A stretch of 64,000 nucleotides of DNA from CAMASH01 sp041746635 (GCA_041746635.1 JBGTGQ010000015.1:82819-146818), one strand, 5' to 3'. Counted from the first letter of the stretch, positions 16,883-25,434 are shown. Notes: generated by a model not told the origin, from the sequence alone. Made by a program: numbers and translations.

Positions 16883-17881
16883 CCGCCGGCCAGCGTGATG
16901 AACTGATCCGCCGTTTGCAACGAAGCAGGAGTTCCGGGGCAGCGAGGATCAGAAGGCTTATCAGGATAAAGTTGCGGGAGCCGCATTCATAGAATTCTTG
17001 CGAAAGCGGCTCATTCTTCTGCGCGACCTGCTGTCAGATGATGGAGCAATATATCTACACCTTGACTACAGAAAGGTTCACTACGCCAAAGCCACAATCG
17101 ATGAAGTTTTTGGCGAATCACGATTCATCAATGAAATTATCTGGCAGCGAACAGCATCTCATAACGACCCCGGAAGATATGGATGCGTGCATGATACACT
17201 TCTCTTTTACCGGAAGGGTTCCTCCTTCGTGTGGAACGAGCCGAAGACCGAGCAATCCGAATCTTATATTGAAACCTTTTTCGTGTATGCCGACTCGCCG
17301 GATCGAAAATCATGGGTCAGGCTGAAAAAGGGCGAAGATGCACCTGCGGGTTGGGAGAGGTATCGGCTTGGCAATTTCGCCAGCCCACATCCGCGACCGA
17401 ACCTTACTTATGAGTATAAGGGATATAAACCACCCAGAAACGGGTGGAAGGTCGATCTCTCCAGGATGAAGGAGATGGACCGGCAAGGTTTATTGCATTT
17501 CCCTTCAACGAAAGATGGCAGGATTCAACCAAAGCAATATCTGCGTGATACGCTGGGGAACAAAGCTGTCTCGGATGTTTGGCTGGGGATCTCGCCTCTG
17601 CAAGCCCAAGCGGCTGAGAAGCAAAACTACCCCACACAAAAACCTGAATTGCTTTTGGATCGCGTAGTCTCCGCCTCCACCAACCCCGGTGATCTCGTCC
17701 TTGACGCCTTTGGCGGCTCCGGCACGACCTGCGCGGTGGCGGAGAAATCCCTAACCGCTATCTTTTCACCATGCTCTCGCCAAAAAGCTTCCCCGTGTTT
17801 TTCACCAAACTTCAAGATGGCACGCTGGGCGACTTTGCCTCGGAACTCGATGTGGTGATGAAGGCATTTTCAATGCCCTGA
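16879..17881 (+). pseudogene. Remnant of a type III-like adenine DNA methyltransferase (mod)
   Basis: ATG 16879 starts MTAGQRDELIRRLQ, the usual first residues of such methyltransferases. Then a deletion/frameshift at about 16921 skips the region with the catalytic DPPY motif. The frame resumes with EFRGSEDQKAYQDK and LRKRLILLRDLLSDDGAIYLHL, continues through FINEIIWQRT and NYPTQKPELLLDRVV, and reaches motif I as LDAFGGSGTTCAVAEKS. After 17750 the frame changes again to an unrelated tail (LSPKSFPVFFTKLQDG..) ending at 17881. Lower GC than neighbours points to transfer. Catalytically dead. Confidence 0.75.
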
Positions 17882-18008
17882 CGATTGTTGCGTCGAATCG
17901 TTGGTGAACTGGGAATTTTCAGTGAAAGATCGCCAGAAAACGCCGATTTTGTTCCTAAATCGCCTATGGAAATGCCTTTAGGTGGAAATCCTTAGGGATA
18001 TTAACAAA

Positions 18009-18055
18009 CCACCATATATTGTGGTTACGATTTTTTTACCCACCATATATGGTTT
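18009..18055. promoter_or_regulatory. Tandem NrdR-box-like operators upstream of nrdBA
   Basis: Two 16-bp sites, CCACCATATATTGTGG (18009-18024) and CCACCATATATGGTTT (18040-18055), fit the NrdR box pattern ACAC(A/T)ATATAT(A/T)GTGT with few mismatches. Their starts are 31 bp apart, three helical turns, as is usual for paired NrdR boxes. They lie just upstream of the -35 box of the nrdB promoter. Confidence 0.75.
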
Positions 18056-18059
18056 TTTA

Positions 18060-18088
18060 TTGACGATTTTTGCCGGGTTTAGCATTAT
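18060..18088 (+). promoter_or_regulatory. Promoter of nrdBA
   Basis: TTGACG (18060-18065), 17-bp spacer, CATTAT (18083-18088). The start of transcription is expected near 18095, leaving an about 90-nt leader before the nrdB ATG at 18186. The NrdR-like boxes end 4 bp upstream of the -35 element. Confidence 0.55.
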
Positions 18089-18185
18089 GAACATTACCGC
18101 CGGACGTTCTGGGCATTGATGAGGGATGAAAAGCCCGCGGTATTCCCCAAAAACAAAAAAAAGACCGAACCGACAAACTGCTGCC

Positions 18186-19271
18186 ATGGCCACGACCACG
18201 ATTACAATTGGAGACCGTCAATTCGTCCTCGATCAAGACAAAGCCGAAGCGGCATACGCGGCCAAACGGGTGATCAATGGCCGGAACACGATGTTTTTCA
18301 ACATCCTTCCCCTGAAATACCAGTGGGCCTACGACCTTTACAAAAAGATGAAGGCCAATCATTGGGAACCGGAGCAGATTCCCATGCAGAAGGATTGCGA
18401 GCAGTGGCGCGATCCCGACATCACCGAGATCGAGCGGTGGATCATCAAAATGGCCATTGGATATTTCTCCGCCGCGGAAGGCATCGTTGGGGACAACATC
18501 CAGCATGTCGTGCGCGAACTCATCACCGCGCCGGAACTCAAACTCGTGCTTGGCCGCCATGCCCATGAGGAAAACATCCACGCCGACTCGCTCGTTTATA
18601 TGATCAGCTCGCTCGGGATTAACCCGCACGAGTGCGAGGCGATGTTCGAGGATGTAGCCACGATCAAAAACAAAACCGATTTTGTGGTGAGCAACAGCCG
18701 CGCCCTGCGCCGGGACCTCGATCTGACCCTGCCCGAAAACAAGCGCGCCTTGGCAAAAAACATCTTCCTCTTCGGCCAGTGCATGGAGGGCACGCAATTC
18801 TACGGCCTCTTCGGCATGGTGCTCGCGCTGTATCGCCAGAACAAGTTTCCCGGCATCGGCCAGATGTTCAGCTACACTCTGCGCGACGAATCGAATCACA
18901 TCGAAGTCTTCCGCAACCTGCTCATGGATCTGGTGGATGAAAACCCTGAGATCTGGACCGAGGATTTCCGCGAGGACCTGCGCGAGACCATGCGCGAAGC
19001 GGTGAAGCTGGAAAAGGAGTTCATTCGCGACTGCCTGCCCGTCGCCGCCGTCGGACTCACCCTCGAAGAATTCCTCACCTATATTGACTACATCGGCGAT
19101 CGCCGTTTGCAGGGCGTGGGCCTGGAGCCGCTCAACGGCATCATCCAAAATCCCCTGCCATGGTTATCCGAAATGATGGGCATGAAAATAGAAGGTAACT
19201 TTTTCGAAGCCCACGTCAGCGAGTACCGCAAAGGCGGGGACTTCGCCGCTGTTTCCGACGACGATTTTTAA
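18186..19271 (+). CDS. nrdB: Ribonucleotide reductase beta subunit, class Ic type
   Basis: 361 residues; the frame is open to 18126 but MATTTITIGDRQF fits better as start. Makes the radical/metal cofactor for dNTP synthesis. The di-metal ligands are Glu98 (FSAAEGIVGDN, Glu where class Ia has Asp), Glu129 and His132 (EENIHADS), Glu201 (CMEGTQF), Glu235 and His238 (RDESNHIEVF). The position of the radical Tyr (four after His132) is Leu136. This is the hallmark of class Ic enzymes such as Chlamydia R2, which use a Mn(IV)/Fe(III) cofactor in place of a tyrosyl radical. nrdA follows after 27 bp; NrdR-like boxes precede. Confidence 0.95.
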   Translation: MATTTITIGDRQFVLDQDKAEAAYAAKRVINGRNTMFFNILPLKYQWAYDLYKKMKANHWEPEQIPMQKDCEQWRDPDITEIERWIIKMAIGYFSAAEGIVGDNIQHVVRELITAPELKLVLGRHAHEENIHADSLVYMISSLGINPHECEAMFEDVATIKNKTDFVVSNSRALRRDLDLTLPENKRALAKNIFLFGQCMEGTQFYGLFGMVLALYRQNKFPGIGQMFSYTLRDESNHIEVFRNLLMDLVDENPEIWTEDFREDLRETMREAVKLEKEFIRDCLPVAAVGLTLEEFLTYIDYIGDRRLQGVGLEPLNGIIQNPLPWLSEMMGMKIEGNFFEAHVSEYRKGGDFAAVSDDDF

Positions 19272-19298
19272 GCCCCAACCAACCAGCCGCCGCCTGCC

Positions 19299-22200
19299 AT
19301 GATCCGCCGCATCTCCCTCGAAGAAGACCTCGCTCTCAAGAAACTCGTCACCACCCCGCGCGAGCAGAAACCGGGCTATGCCTGGCGTGACGCCCTCGGC
19401 GACAGCCTGCTCGAGATTGCCCATCCCGAAATCCTCGTCTCGCGCAGCGGCGGGGAGGATCGCGAATTCAGCCTAGCCGACGTGGCCGACGAAATCGGCG
19501 CGGCTCTGACCGATCTCCTGCTCTCCCGCGAGGAGAAGGATATTTTCAACGAGGAAAACCGCGGCTTCGTCGCCAACGTCGCTCACTCCGTCGCCACCCG
19601 CCTGATGGAGCAGGTCCGCGAGGGCCATGCCCTCAAGCTTTCCGAAAACGACCTCTCCCTCCTCATCGAAAAAGCCTTGATCGAAAACGACGCCCACGAC
19701 GTGGCCAAAAGCCTCATTTTCAAACGCTCCATCCGCACCACGGACTCCGCCGGTGACCGCACCAGCCTCGAGGACACCCCCCTCGCCGTGCGCCTCATCC
19801 GCCGCAACGGTTCGGTCGTTCCTTGGATCGAAAACAAAATCGAAGCCGCCTGCCGCCATGCCTTTCTTTCCGTCAAGGAAGATGCCGACGCCGTGGCCGA
19901 TATCGCCCGCGCCGTGACCGAGCGCATCCGCCACAACGACCGCGCGTTTGTTCACATCGAGGACGTGCAGGACATGGTGCAGGAGGAGCTCATGCGCCAG
20001 GGGTATTACAAGGTGGCCGAGAGCTACATTCTCTACCGCGCCCACCGCGCCCGCCTGCGCGAGGAATCCTCCCAAACTGCCGACGCCGGCGAACAGCAGG
20101 ATTCCCTCGTCGTTGTCCGCTCCAAAAACGGACAAAGCGTCTTCTGGGACGGCAGCGAACTGAAACGCCGCATCCAATTCGCCATGATCGGCCTCGACCT
20201 TTGCCTCGACGCCAACCAGATCGAGCGCGAACTCCGCCGCTCCATCGGCGCGGAAATCCCCGAGGATGGCCTGAAGAACACCATCATTCTCAACGCCAAA
20301 TCGTTGATCGAAAAAGACGCCGACTTCGCCAAGTTCGCCGGCCGCATCTTGCTCTCCTACATTTACGAGGAAGTCCTCGACTGGCGCATCATGCGCGACG
20401 GCATCGAGGGCCTCAAGGAAGCCCATCGCAAGGCCTTCAAGAGCTACCTCCGCCACGGCGTCGCGATCGAACGCCTCAGCCCCAGGCTGCTCGAATACAA
20501 CCTGGACAAACTGGCCAACGCCTTCGACCCCTCGGCTGATCTCGACTTCGACTACCTCGGCATCCAGACCCTCTACGACCGCTACCTGGTCGTGGACAAA
20601 ACCAAAAAGCCCACCCGCCGCATCGAGACCCCGCAGTTTTTCTGGATGCGCGTCTCCATGGGCCTGTTCCTTGAGGAACCCAAGGATCGCGAGGACTGGA
20701 TCATCCGTCTCTACAATCTCTACAAATCACGCCGCTTCTGCTCCAGCACGCCGACTCTTTTCAATTCCGGCACGCTGCACAGCCAGCTTTCCAGTTGCTA
20801 CCTCTACAAGGTGGACGACTCCATCGAATCCATCATGCAACGCGGCATCGCCGACAACGCATATCTCTCGAAATGGGCCGGCGGACTCGGCGGTTCCTGG
20901 ACGGCCGTGCGCGGCACCGGCGGCTACATCAAGGGCACCAACGGAGAAAGCCAGGGCGTGATTCCCTTCCTCAAACTGCACAACGACCAGCTCATTGCCG
21001 TCAACCAGGGCGGCAAGCGCCGTGGCAGCGGCTGCGCCTATCTCGAAACGTGGCACAACGATATTGAGGACTTCCTCCAGCTCCGCCTCGGCACCGGCGA
21101 CGACCGCCGCCGCACTCACGATCTCAACACCGCGAATTGGATTCCTGACCTCTTCATGAAACGCATGGAGGCCCGGCAAAACTGGACTCTCTTCCGTTCC
21201 AACGAAGTTTCCGATCTGCACGATGCCTACGGCAAACAATTCGAGGAACTCTACACCGCCCACGAGCAACGCGCCCGCGAAGGCAAGATCCACGGCCAGG
21301 AAGTCCCCGCTCTGGAAATCTGGAAAAAGATGCTCAAGATGCTCCTCGAAACCGGACATCCTTGGATCACCTTCAAGGACCCCTGCAACGTGCGCTCGCC
21401 TCAGGATCACGCCGGCGTCATCCATTCCTCGAACCTCTGCACCGAGATCACGCTGAACACCAGCGAGGACGAAACCGCCGTTTGCAATCTCGGCTCGATC
21501 ATCCTCGACACCCACATCCGCGACGACGGTTCGCTCGATCACACCATGCTGCGCGAGACCATCGAGGTGGCGGTGCGTGCTTTGGACAACGTCATTGATA
21601 TCAATTTCTATCCGACCGAGTCCGCCCGCCGTTCGAACATCCGCCACCGCCCCATCGGCCTCGGTGTGATGGGCCTGCAAAACGCCCTCTTCAAGAAGAA
21701 CCTCTGCTTCGCCTCGGACGCCGCCGTGGAGTTCAACGACGAGTTCATGGAAGCCATCGCCTACTACGCCTACTCGGCCTCCAGTGACCTCGCCGCCGAA
21801 CGTGTCCCCTACAGCTCCTTCAAAGGCTCGAAATGGGATCGCGGCCTGCTCCCGCAGGACACCGTGGATCTCTTGGAACAAGAACGCGGCGTCGAAATCA
21901 AAGTCCCTCGCGGTGGCCTCATGGACTGGCAGCCCGTTCGCGAAAAAATCCAGCGCCAGGGCATGCGCAACTCGAATGTCATCGCCATCGCCCCCACCGC
22001 GACCATCTCGAACATCATGGGCACCACGCCCTGCATCGAGCCGAACTACAAGAACCTCTACGTGAAGGAAAACCTCGGCGGGAAGTTCACCATCCTCACC
22101 GAGGAACTCGTGCGCGACTTGAAAAAAATCGGCCTCTGGAGCGAGGAAATGATTGATCAGTTGAAATACTTCGAGGGCGAACTGGGCAATATCGCCGGCA

Positions 22201-22568
22201 TCCCCGAATCCATCCGGAAAAAACACCTCACCGTTTTCCAGATTCCCTACACGTTCATCATTGATGCCGCCGCGCGCCGGCAAAAATGGATTGATCAGTC
22301 GCAGTCCGTGAACCTCTTCCTGGGCGAGCCCGACCTCAAGCTGCTCAGCCACATGTATCGCCACGCCTGGCATACCGGCCTCAAGACCACCTACTACCTG
22401 CGCAGCCTCGGGGCATCCAGCATTGAGGGACCATCAGGCTTGGGCAAAAAAGAGATCCGCGGAGCCATGGGCAATGAGCCGGCCAAGCCGGAATACACCG
22501 CAGCAGAGAAAGCAGCCTGCTCGCTCGAAGCGCAGCGCAACGGCGAGATCTGCGAAGCCTGTCAGTAA
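19299..22568 (+). CDS. nrdA: Ribonucleotide reductase alpha subunit with three ATP-cones
   Basis: 1089 residues, about 330 longer than E. coli NrdA because of three N-terminal ATP-cone regulatory domains: about 44-145 (divergent), 161-250 (AVRLIRRNGSVVPW) and 268-355 (VVVRSKNGQSVFW). The catalytic barrel carries Cys500 (SSCYLY), the radical Cys714 with its Asn and Glu (NLCTE), Cys729 (VCNLGS), and the tyrosine pair TTYYLRSLG for radical transfer. The C-terminal CEAC (1085-1088) is the swinging redox pair re-reduced by thioredoxin. The layout matches the Chlamydia enzyme. Co-transcribed with nrdB; a terminator follows. Confidence 0.97.
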   Translation: MIRRISLEEDLALKKLVTTPREQKPGYAWRDALGDSLLEIAHPEILVSRSGGEDREFSLADVADEIGAALTDLLLSREEKDIFNEENRGFVANVAHSVATRLMEQVREGHALKLSENDLSLLIEKALIENDAHDVAKSLIFKRSIRTTDSAGDRTSLEDTPLAVRLIRRNGSVVPWIENKIEAACRHAFLSVKEDADAVADIARAVTERIRHNDRAFVHIEDVQDMVQEELMRQGYYKVAESYILYRAHRARLREESSQTADAGEQQDSLVVVRSKNGQSVFWDGSELKRRIQFAMIGLDLCLDANQIERELRRSIGAEIPEDGLKNTIILNAKSLIEKDADFAKFAGRILLSYIYEEVLDWRIMRDGIEGLKEAHRKAFKSYLRHGVAIERLSPRLLEYNLDKLANAFDPSADLDFDYLGIQTLYDRYLVVDKTKKPTRRIETPQFFWMRVSMGLFLEEPKDREDWIIRLYNLYKSRRFCSSTPTLFNSGTLHSQLSSCYLYKVDDSIESIMQRGIADNAYLSKWAGGLGGSWTAVRGTGGYIKGTNGESQGVIPFLKLHNDQLIAVNQGGKRRGSGCAYLETWHNDIEDFLQLRLGTGDDRRRTHDLNTANWIPDLFMKRMEARQNWTLFRSNEVSDLHDAYGKQFEELYTAHEQRAREGKIHGQEVPALEIWKKMLKMLLETGHPWITFKDPCNVRSPQDHAGVIHSSNLCTEITLNTSEDETAVCNLGSIILDTHIRDDGSLDHTMLRETIEVAVRALDNVIDINFYPTESARRSNIRHRPIGLGVMGLQNALFKKNLCFASDAAVEFNDEFMEAIAYYAYSASSDLAAERVPYSSFKGSKWDRGLLPQDTVDLLEQERGVEIKVPRGGLMDWQPVREKIQRQGMRNSNVIAIAPTATISNIMGTTPCIEPNYKNLYVKENLGGKFTILTEELVRDLKKIGLWSEEMIDQLKYFEGELGNIAGIPESIRKKHLTVFQIPYTFIIDAAARRQKWIDQSQSVNLFLGEPDLKLLSHMYRHAWHTGLKTTYYLRSLGASSIEGPSGLGKKEIRGAMGNEPAKPEYTAAEKAACSLEAQRNGEICEACQ

Positions 22569-22601
22569 ATTTCAACACTCAACAATTTGGTTAGGCAGCC
22601 A

Positions 22602-22644
22602 GCGGGGCGGTGGAACCACTCGGTTCATCGCCCCGCATTTTTTT
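22602..22644 (+). terminator. Rho-independent terminator of nrdBA
   Basis: GCGGGGCG (22602-22609) pairs with CGCCCCGC (22629-22636); the inner TGGAAC/GTTCA extends the stem with a bulge. A run of seven T follows at 22638-22644. It separates the nrd operon from ribBA. Confidence 0.8.
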
Positions 22645-22696
22645 GGGATGATCTCTTCCTCACCGCGATATTGTGCTTCCGACTGCCGACGATAGA

Positions 22697-23899
22697 ATGA
22701 CGGCAATGAAGTTTGATCCCATCCCCGAGGTCATCGCCGCCATCCGCAAGGGCCGCATGGTCATCGTGACGGACGACGCTGACCGCGAAAACGAAGGCGA
22801 CCTCGTCATGGCCGCCGCCAAGGTCACGCCCGCCGCCGTCAATTTCATGGCCAAATTCGGCCGCGGTCTCATCTGCGCCCCGGTGACGGAAAGCCGCGCC
22901 CAGCAACTCGGACTTCAGCGCATGGTCGCGCATAATCGCGAGCTCTACAAAACCGACTTTACGGTGTCCGTGGACGCCGCCAGGGGCATCACCACGGGCA
23001 TCAGCGCCAAGGACCGTGCCGCGACGATCAAGACCCTCGCCAGCGCCAGGGCCACGCCCGGCGATCTTGTGCAACCCGGCCACGTTTTCCCGCTCCAAGC
23101 CAAACCCGGCGGCGTCCTGCGCCGCGCGGGACACACCGAAGCGTCGGTGGACCTGGCCCGCCTGGCCGGACTCGATGCCTCCGCCGTCATTTGCGAGATT
23201 CTCAATGAGGACGGCTCCATGGCCCGGCTTTCGCAGTTGCGGAAATTCGGCAAGAAGCACGGCCTGAAAATCTGCTCGATCGAAAGCCTGATCGCTTACC
23301 GCCGTCAGCAGGAGAAGCTGGTGGAGCGCGAGCAAACCATCCTGATGCCTACGGATTACGGCGATTTCGATCTCCATCTCTTCCGGTCCACCGTGGACGA
23401 CCGCCACCACATTGCGCTGGTCAAGGGCAAGGTCAGCCCGGCGAAACCCGTGCTTGTGCGCGTTCACAGCGAATGCCTCACCGGCGATGTCTTCGGCTCA
23501 AAACGCTGCGACTGCGGCTCCCAGCTGCACCAGGCCCTCAAGCAAATCGAGCAGGCCGGCGGCGGCGTTCTCGTTTACATGCGCCAGGAAGGCCGGGGTA
23601 TTGGACTGGGTCCGAAGATCCACGCCTACAAACTCCAGGAAGAAGGCCTCGACACCGTCGAGGCCAACGAAAAACTCGGCTTCCCCATGGACCTGCGCGA
23701 TTACGGCCTCGGCGCGCAGATCCTGGCCGATCTCGGAGTGAAAAAAATCCGCCTGCTGACCAACAACCCCCGCAAAGTCGTGGGCTTGGAAGGCTACGGC
23801 CTCGAAATCGTCGAACAGCTCCCCATTCGCTCCACCGCCAATCCCCATAATGCCCGGTACCTTTCAACCAAGAAGAAGAAGATGGGCCACATGCTATAA
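22697..23899 (+). CDS. ribBA: RibBA, DHBP synthase / GTP cyclohydrolase II
   Basis: About 400-residue bifunctional riboflavin enzyme. N-terminal RibB half: IVTDDADRENEGDLVMAA (acidic metal site) and GHVFPLQAKPGGVLRRAGHTEA (read as GHVFPLQA and RRAGHTEAS; His metal ligand). C-terminal RibA half from about residue 205: VRVHSECLTGDVFGSKRCDC (Zn Cys residues), MRQEGRGIGL and LRDYGLGAQIL. Two ATGs, 22697 and 22706, are possible; I use the first. Followed by ribH, nusB and ftsY, an order common in PVC bacteria. No FMN riboswitch is apparent upstream. Confidence 0.97.
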   Translation: MTAMKFDPIPEVIAAIRKGRMVIVTDDADRENEGDLVMAAAKVTPAAVNFMAKFGRGLICAPVTESRAQQLGLQRMVAHNRELYKTDFTVSVDAARGITTGISAKDRAATIKTLASARATPGDLVQPGHVFPLQAKPGGVLRRAGHTEASVDLARLAGLDASAVICEILNEDGSMARLSQLRKFGKKHGLKICSIESLIAYRRQQEKLVEREQTILMPTDYGDFDLHLFRSTVDDRHHIALVKGKVSPAKPVLVRVHSECLTGDVFGSKRCDCGSQLHQALKQIEQAGGGVLVYMRQEGRGIGLGPKIHAYKLQEEGLDTVEANEKLGFPMDLRDYGLGAQILADLGVKKIRLLTNNPRKVVGLEGYGLEIVEQLPIRSTANPHNARYLSTKKKKMGHML

Positions 23900-23907
23900 A
23901 CGTGGCC

Positions 23908-23963
23908 AGTGACGAGTGAGGAGTGATAAGATTCTCGTCACCGGTCACTCTTCACTCTTCACT
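23908..23963. repeat. Intergenic hairpin repeat before ribH
   Basis: AGTGACGAGTGAGGAGTGA (23908-23926) and TCACTCTTCACTCTTCACT (23945-23963) are reverse complements at 17 of 19 positions with an 18-nt loop. The arms are built from a GAGTGA/GTGACGA word. It fills the ribBA-ribH gap, ends 6 bp before the ribH start, and could modulate translation or transcript stability; it is not followed by a T-tract. Confidence 0.6.
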
Positions 23964-23969
23964 TTCCCA

Positions 23970-24455
23970 ATGTCCACCGCACAGCCCGTCCGACCCCGCA
24001 TGGTTGGAAAAACCAACCTGAACTTTGCCATCGTGGCCAGCCAATACAACGCGTCCTACGTCCAAGGCATGGTGGAGCACGCTCACCGCGAGATCAACGA
24101 ACTGGAGCCCGGCGCCAAAATTCAAATCGTCTGGGCCCCGGGATCATTTGAGATTCCGGTGCTGGCCAAAACGGTTCTCAAGCACAAGAGATGTGACGTC
24201 GTGCTGGCCCTCGGCGTGCTCCTGCAGGGGGAAACCTCCCATGCTCTGCTCGTCGCCCAAGCGGTCACTTCCGCCTTGCAGGATCTTGCCTTGGAATTCA
24301 CCACTCCCGTGATCAACGAAGTCCTCCTGCTCGACAACGAAGACCATGCGAAAGCGCGCTGTCTCGATCTGGAGATGAACCGCGGTACCGAAGCCGCCCG
24401 CGCCGCCGTGGCCACCGCCCGCACCATGCGCGAGCTGACCTCCAAGCCGCTCTGA
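23970..24455 (+). CDS. ribH: RibH, lumazine synthase
   Basis: 161 residues from ATG 23970 (the open frame to 23916 passes through the hairpin repeat and is not coding). Condenses DHBP with the pyrimidine intermediate to lumazine. Signatures: FAIVASQYN, WAPGSFEIPVLAK (about 60-72), ALGVLLQGETSHALLVAQ, and the late NRGTEAARAA. The usual GETxHxxxV catalytic stretch is present with His (GETSHALLV). The ribBA product feeds it directly. Confidence 0.95.
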   Translation: MSTAQPVRPRMVGKTNLNFAIVASQYNASYVQGMVEHAHREINELEPGAKIQIVWAPGSFEIPVLAKTVLKHKRCDVVLALGVLLQGETSHALLVAQAVTSALQDLALEFTTPVINEVLLLDNEDHAKARCLDLEMNRGTEAARAAVATARTMRELTSKPL

Positions 24456-24459
24456 TCCC

Positions 24460-24906
24460 ATGGGCGTCCGACGCGATGGCCGCGAAGCAGCCGTGCAATT
24501 TCTTTATCTCCGCGACCTCAACGGGGACAGCAACCTGGAAGGATTTTACAAATTCCGCGGCCTCAGCCCCAGCGCCCGCAAATTTTGCGGCACCCTCACC
24601 GCCGGGGCCATGGCCCGACAGGCCGAGATCGACGAGATCATTCGCACCAACGCCCAGAACTACGAACTCAGCCGCATCTCCGTGGTGGACCGCAACGTTC
24701 TGCGCATCGCCATTTACGAAATGGTCCACTGCCCGGAGACGCCGCCCGTCGTAGCCATCAATGAAGCCATCGAAATCGCCAAAAAATACAGCACCGAGGA
24801 ATCCGGCCGCTTCGTCAACGGCGTCCTCGACCAGATCCGCGCGACGCTAAACCGTCCCGCCCGTTCTGCGGCGACTGGTGCCCCCGCGGACTTGCCTGAC
24901 AAATAA
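24460..24906 (+). CDS. nusB: NusB, transcription antitermination factor
   Basis: 148 residues, all-helical NusB fold: RRDGREAAVQFLYLRDL at the N-terminus (boxA RNA-binding Arg-rich helix), ISVVDRNVLRIAIYEM, and PPVVAINEAIEIAKKYSTEE near the C-terminus (split: VVAINEAIEIAKKYS). Starts 4 bp after ribH. It binds boxA in rRNA leader transcripts with NusE. The short C-terminal tail after residue 130 is poorly conserved. Confidence 0.95.
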   Translation: MGVRRDGREAAVQFLYLRDLNGDSNLEGFYKFRGLSPSARKFCGTLTAGAMARQAEIDEIIRTNAQNYELSRISVVDRNVLRIAIYEMVHCPETPPVVAINEAIEIAKKYSTEESGRFVNGVLDQIRATLNRPARSAATGAPADLPDK

Positions 24907-24928
24907 ACCGAAGCTAATATCTCTCCAA

Positions 24929-25144
24929 ATGAGTCTCGCAGAAATCCTTGAAGAACTGCCCAAATTATCCCCGGACGAGCAAAGCCTTATCCGGCGACGA
25001 ATCGACGAGTTGACCCCGGAGGAAGTAAGTTTGGAAACGCTGGCAGCAATCGATGCCGGGCGCCAGTCCATGCGCAAGGGAAAAACACACACCATCGAAG
25101 AAGCCCGGGATCTCCTTGCCCAATGGACTACAAGGTCATCCTGA
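24929..25144 (+). CDS. Antitoxin of a RelE/ParE-type pair
   Basis: 71 residues from ATG 24929, an acidic helical protein (LAEILEELPKLSPDEQSLIRR, ending at EARDLLAQW), typical in size and composition of antitoxins that accompany ParE/RelE-like toxins. It overlaps the toxin by 22 bp. The frame is open to 24878, inside nusB, but that start is not credible. The N-terminal half should neutralise or bind DNA; no clear HTH was identified. Confidence 0.75.
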   Translation: MSLAEILEELPKLSPDEQSLIRRRIDELTPEEVSLETLAAIDAGRQSMRKGKTHTIEEARDLLAQWTTRSS

Positions 25145-25428
25145 GCGACCTTTTTATCTCCGATCTCAAAGAAATCGTTGACTCTCTGACCAGCTGGGCT
25201 GGAGAAGAAATTGCCTTTCGCATCGGCAACGAATTGGTTGACCGCGCCTTGGACGCTGGACGCAACCCGCACATCGGGCAACCCGTCCGGCAACGCCCTG
25301 GAACGCGTAAAGTTTTGCGATACCCTTACCTCATCTACTACGATCTGGACGAATCCCGACAAGCCGTCGAAGTCCTGCGGGTCTGGCACGGAGCACGCGA
25401 TCCCAAGACTCTACGACTTAAAAGTTAA
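25123..25428 (+). CDS. RelE/ParE-family toxin
   Basis: 101 residues: YKVILSDLFISDLKEIVDSL at the N-terminus, the middle NPHIGQPVRQRPGTRKVLRY (split) and PYLIYYDLDE..VEVLRVWHGARDP at the end. This strand order, the basic RKVLRYPY turn and the terminal WHGARDP are characteristic of ParE-type toxins, which act on gyrase or, in RelE relatives, on ribosomal mRNA. It sits 6 bp before ftsY, so the pair is embedded in the nusB-ftsY housekeeping operon. Confidence 0.87.
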   Translation: MDYKVILSDLFISDLKEIVDSLTSWAGEEIAFRIGNELVDRALDAGRNPHIGQPVRQRPGTRKVLRYPYLIYYDLDESRQAVEVLRVWHGARDPKTLRLKS

Positions 25429-25434
25429 AAAATA

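Noticed and set aside
16879..17881. Functional restriction-modification system
   Set aside because: The methyltransferase lacks the catalytic DPPY region and its C-terminus, and no restriction subunit follows.
20727..22373. 548-codon minus-strand frame across nrdA
   Set aside because: Antisense to the catalytic barrel of NrdA; no motif, biased composition.
22569..22696. FMN riboswitch upstream of ribBA
   Set aside because: The region is occupied by the nrdA terminator; no RFN-element conserved helices are visible.
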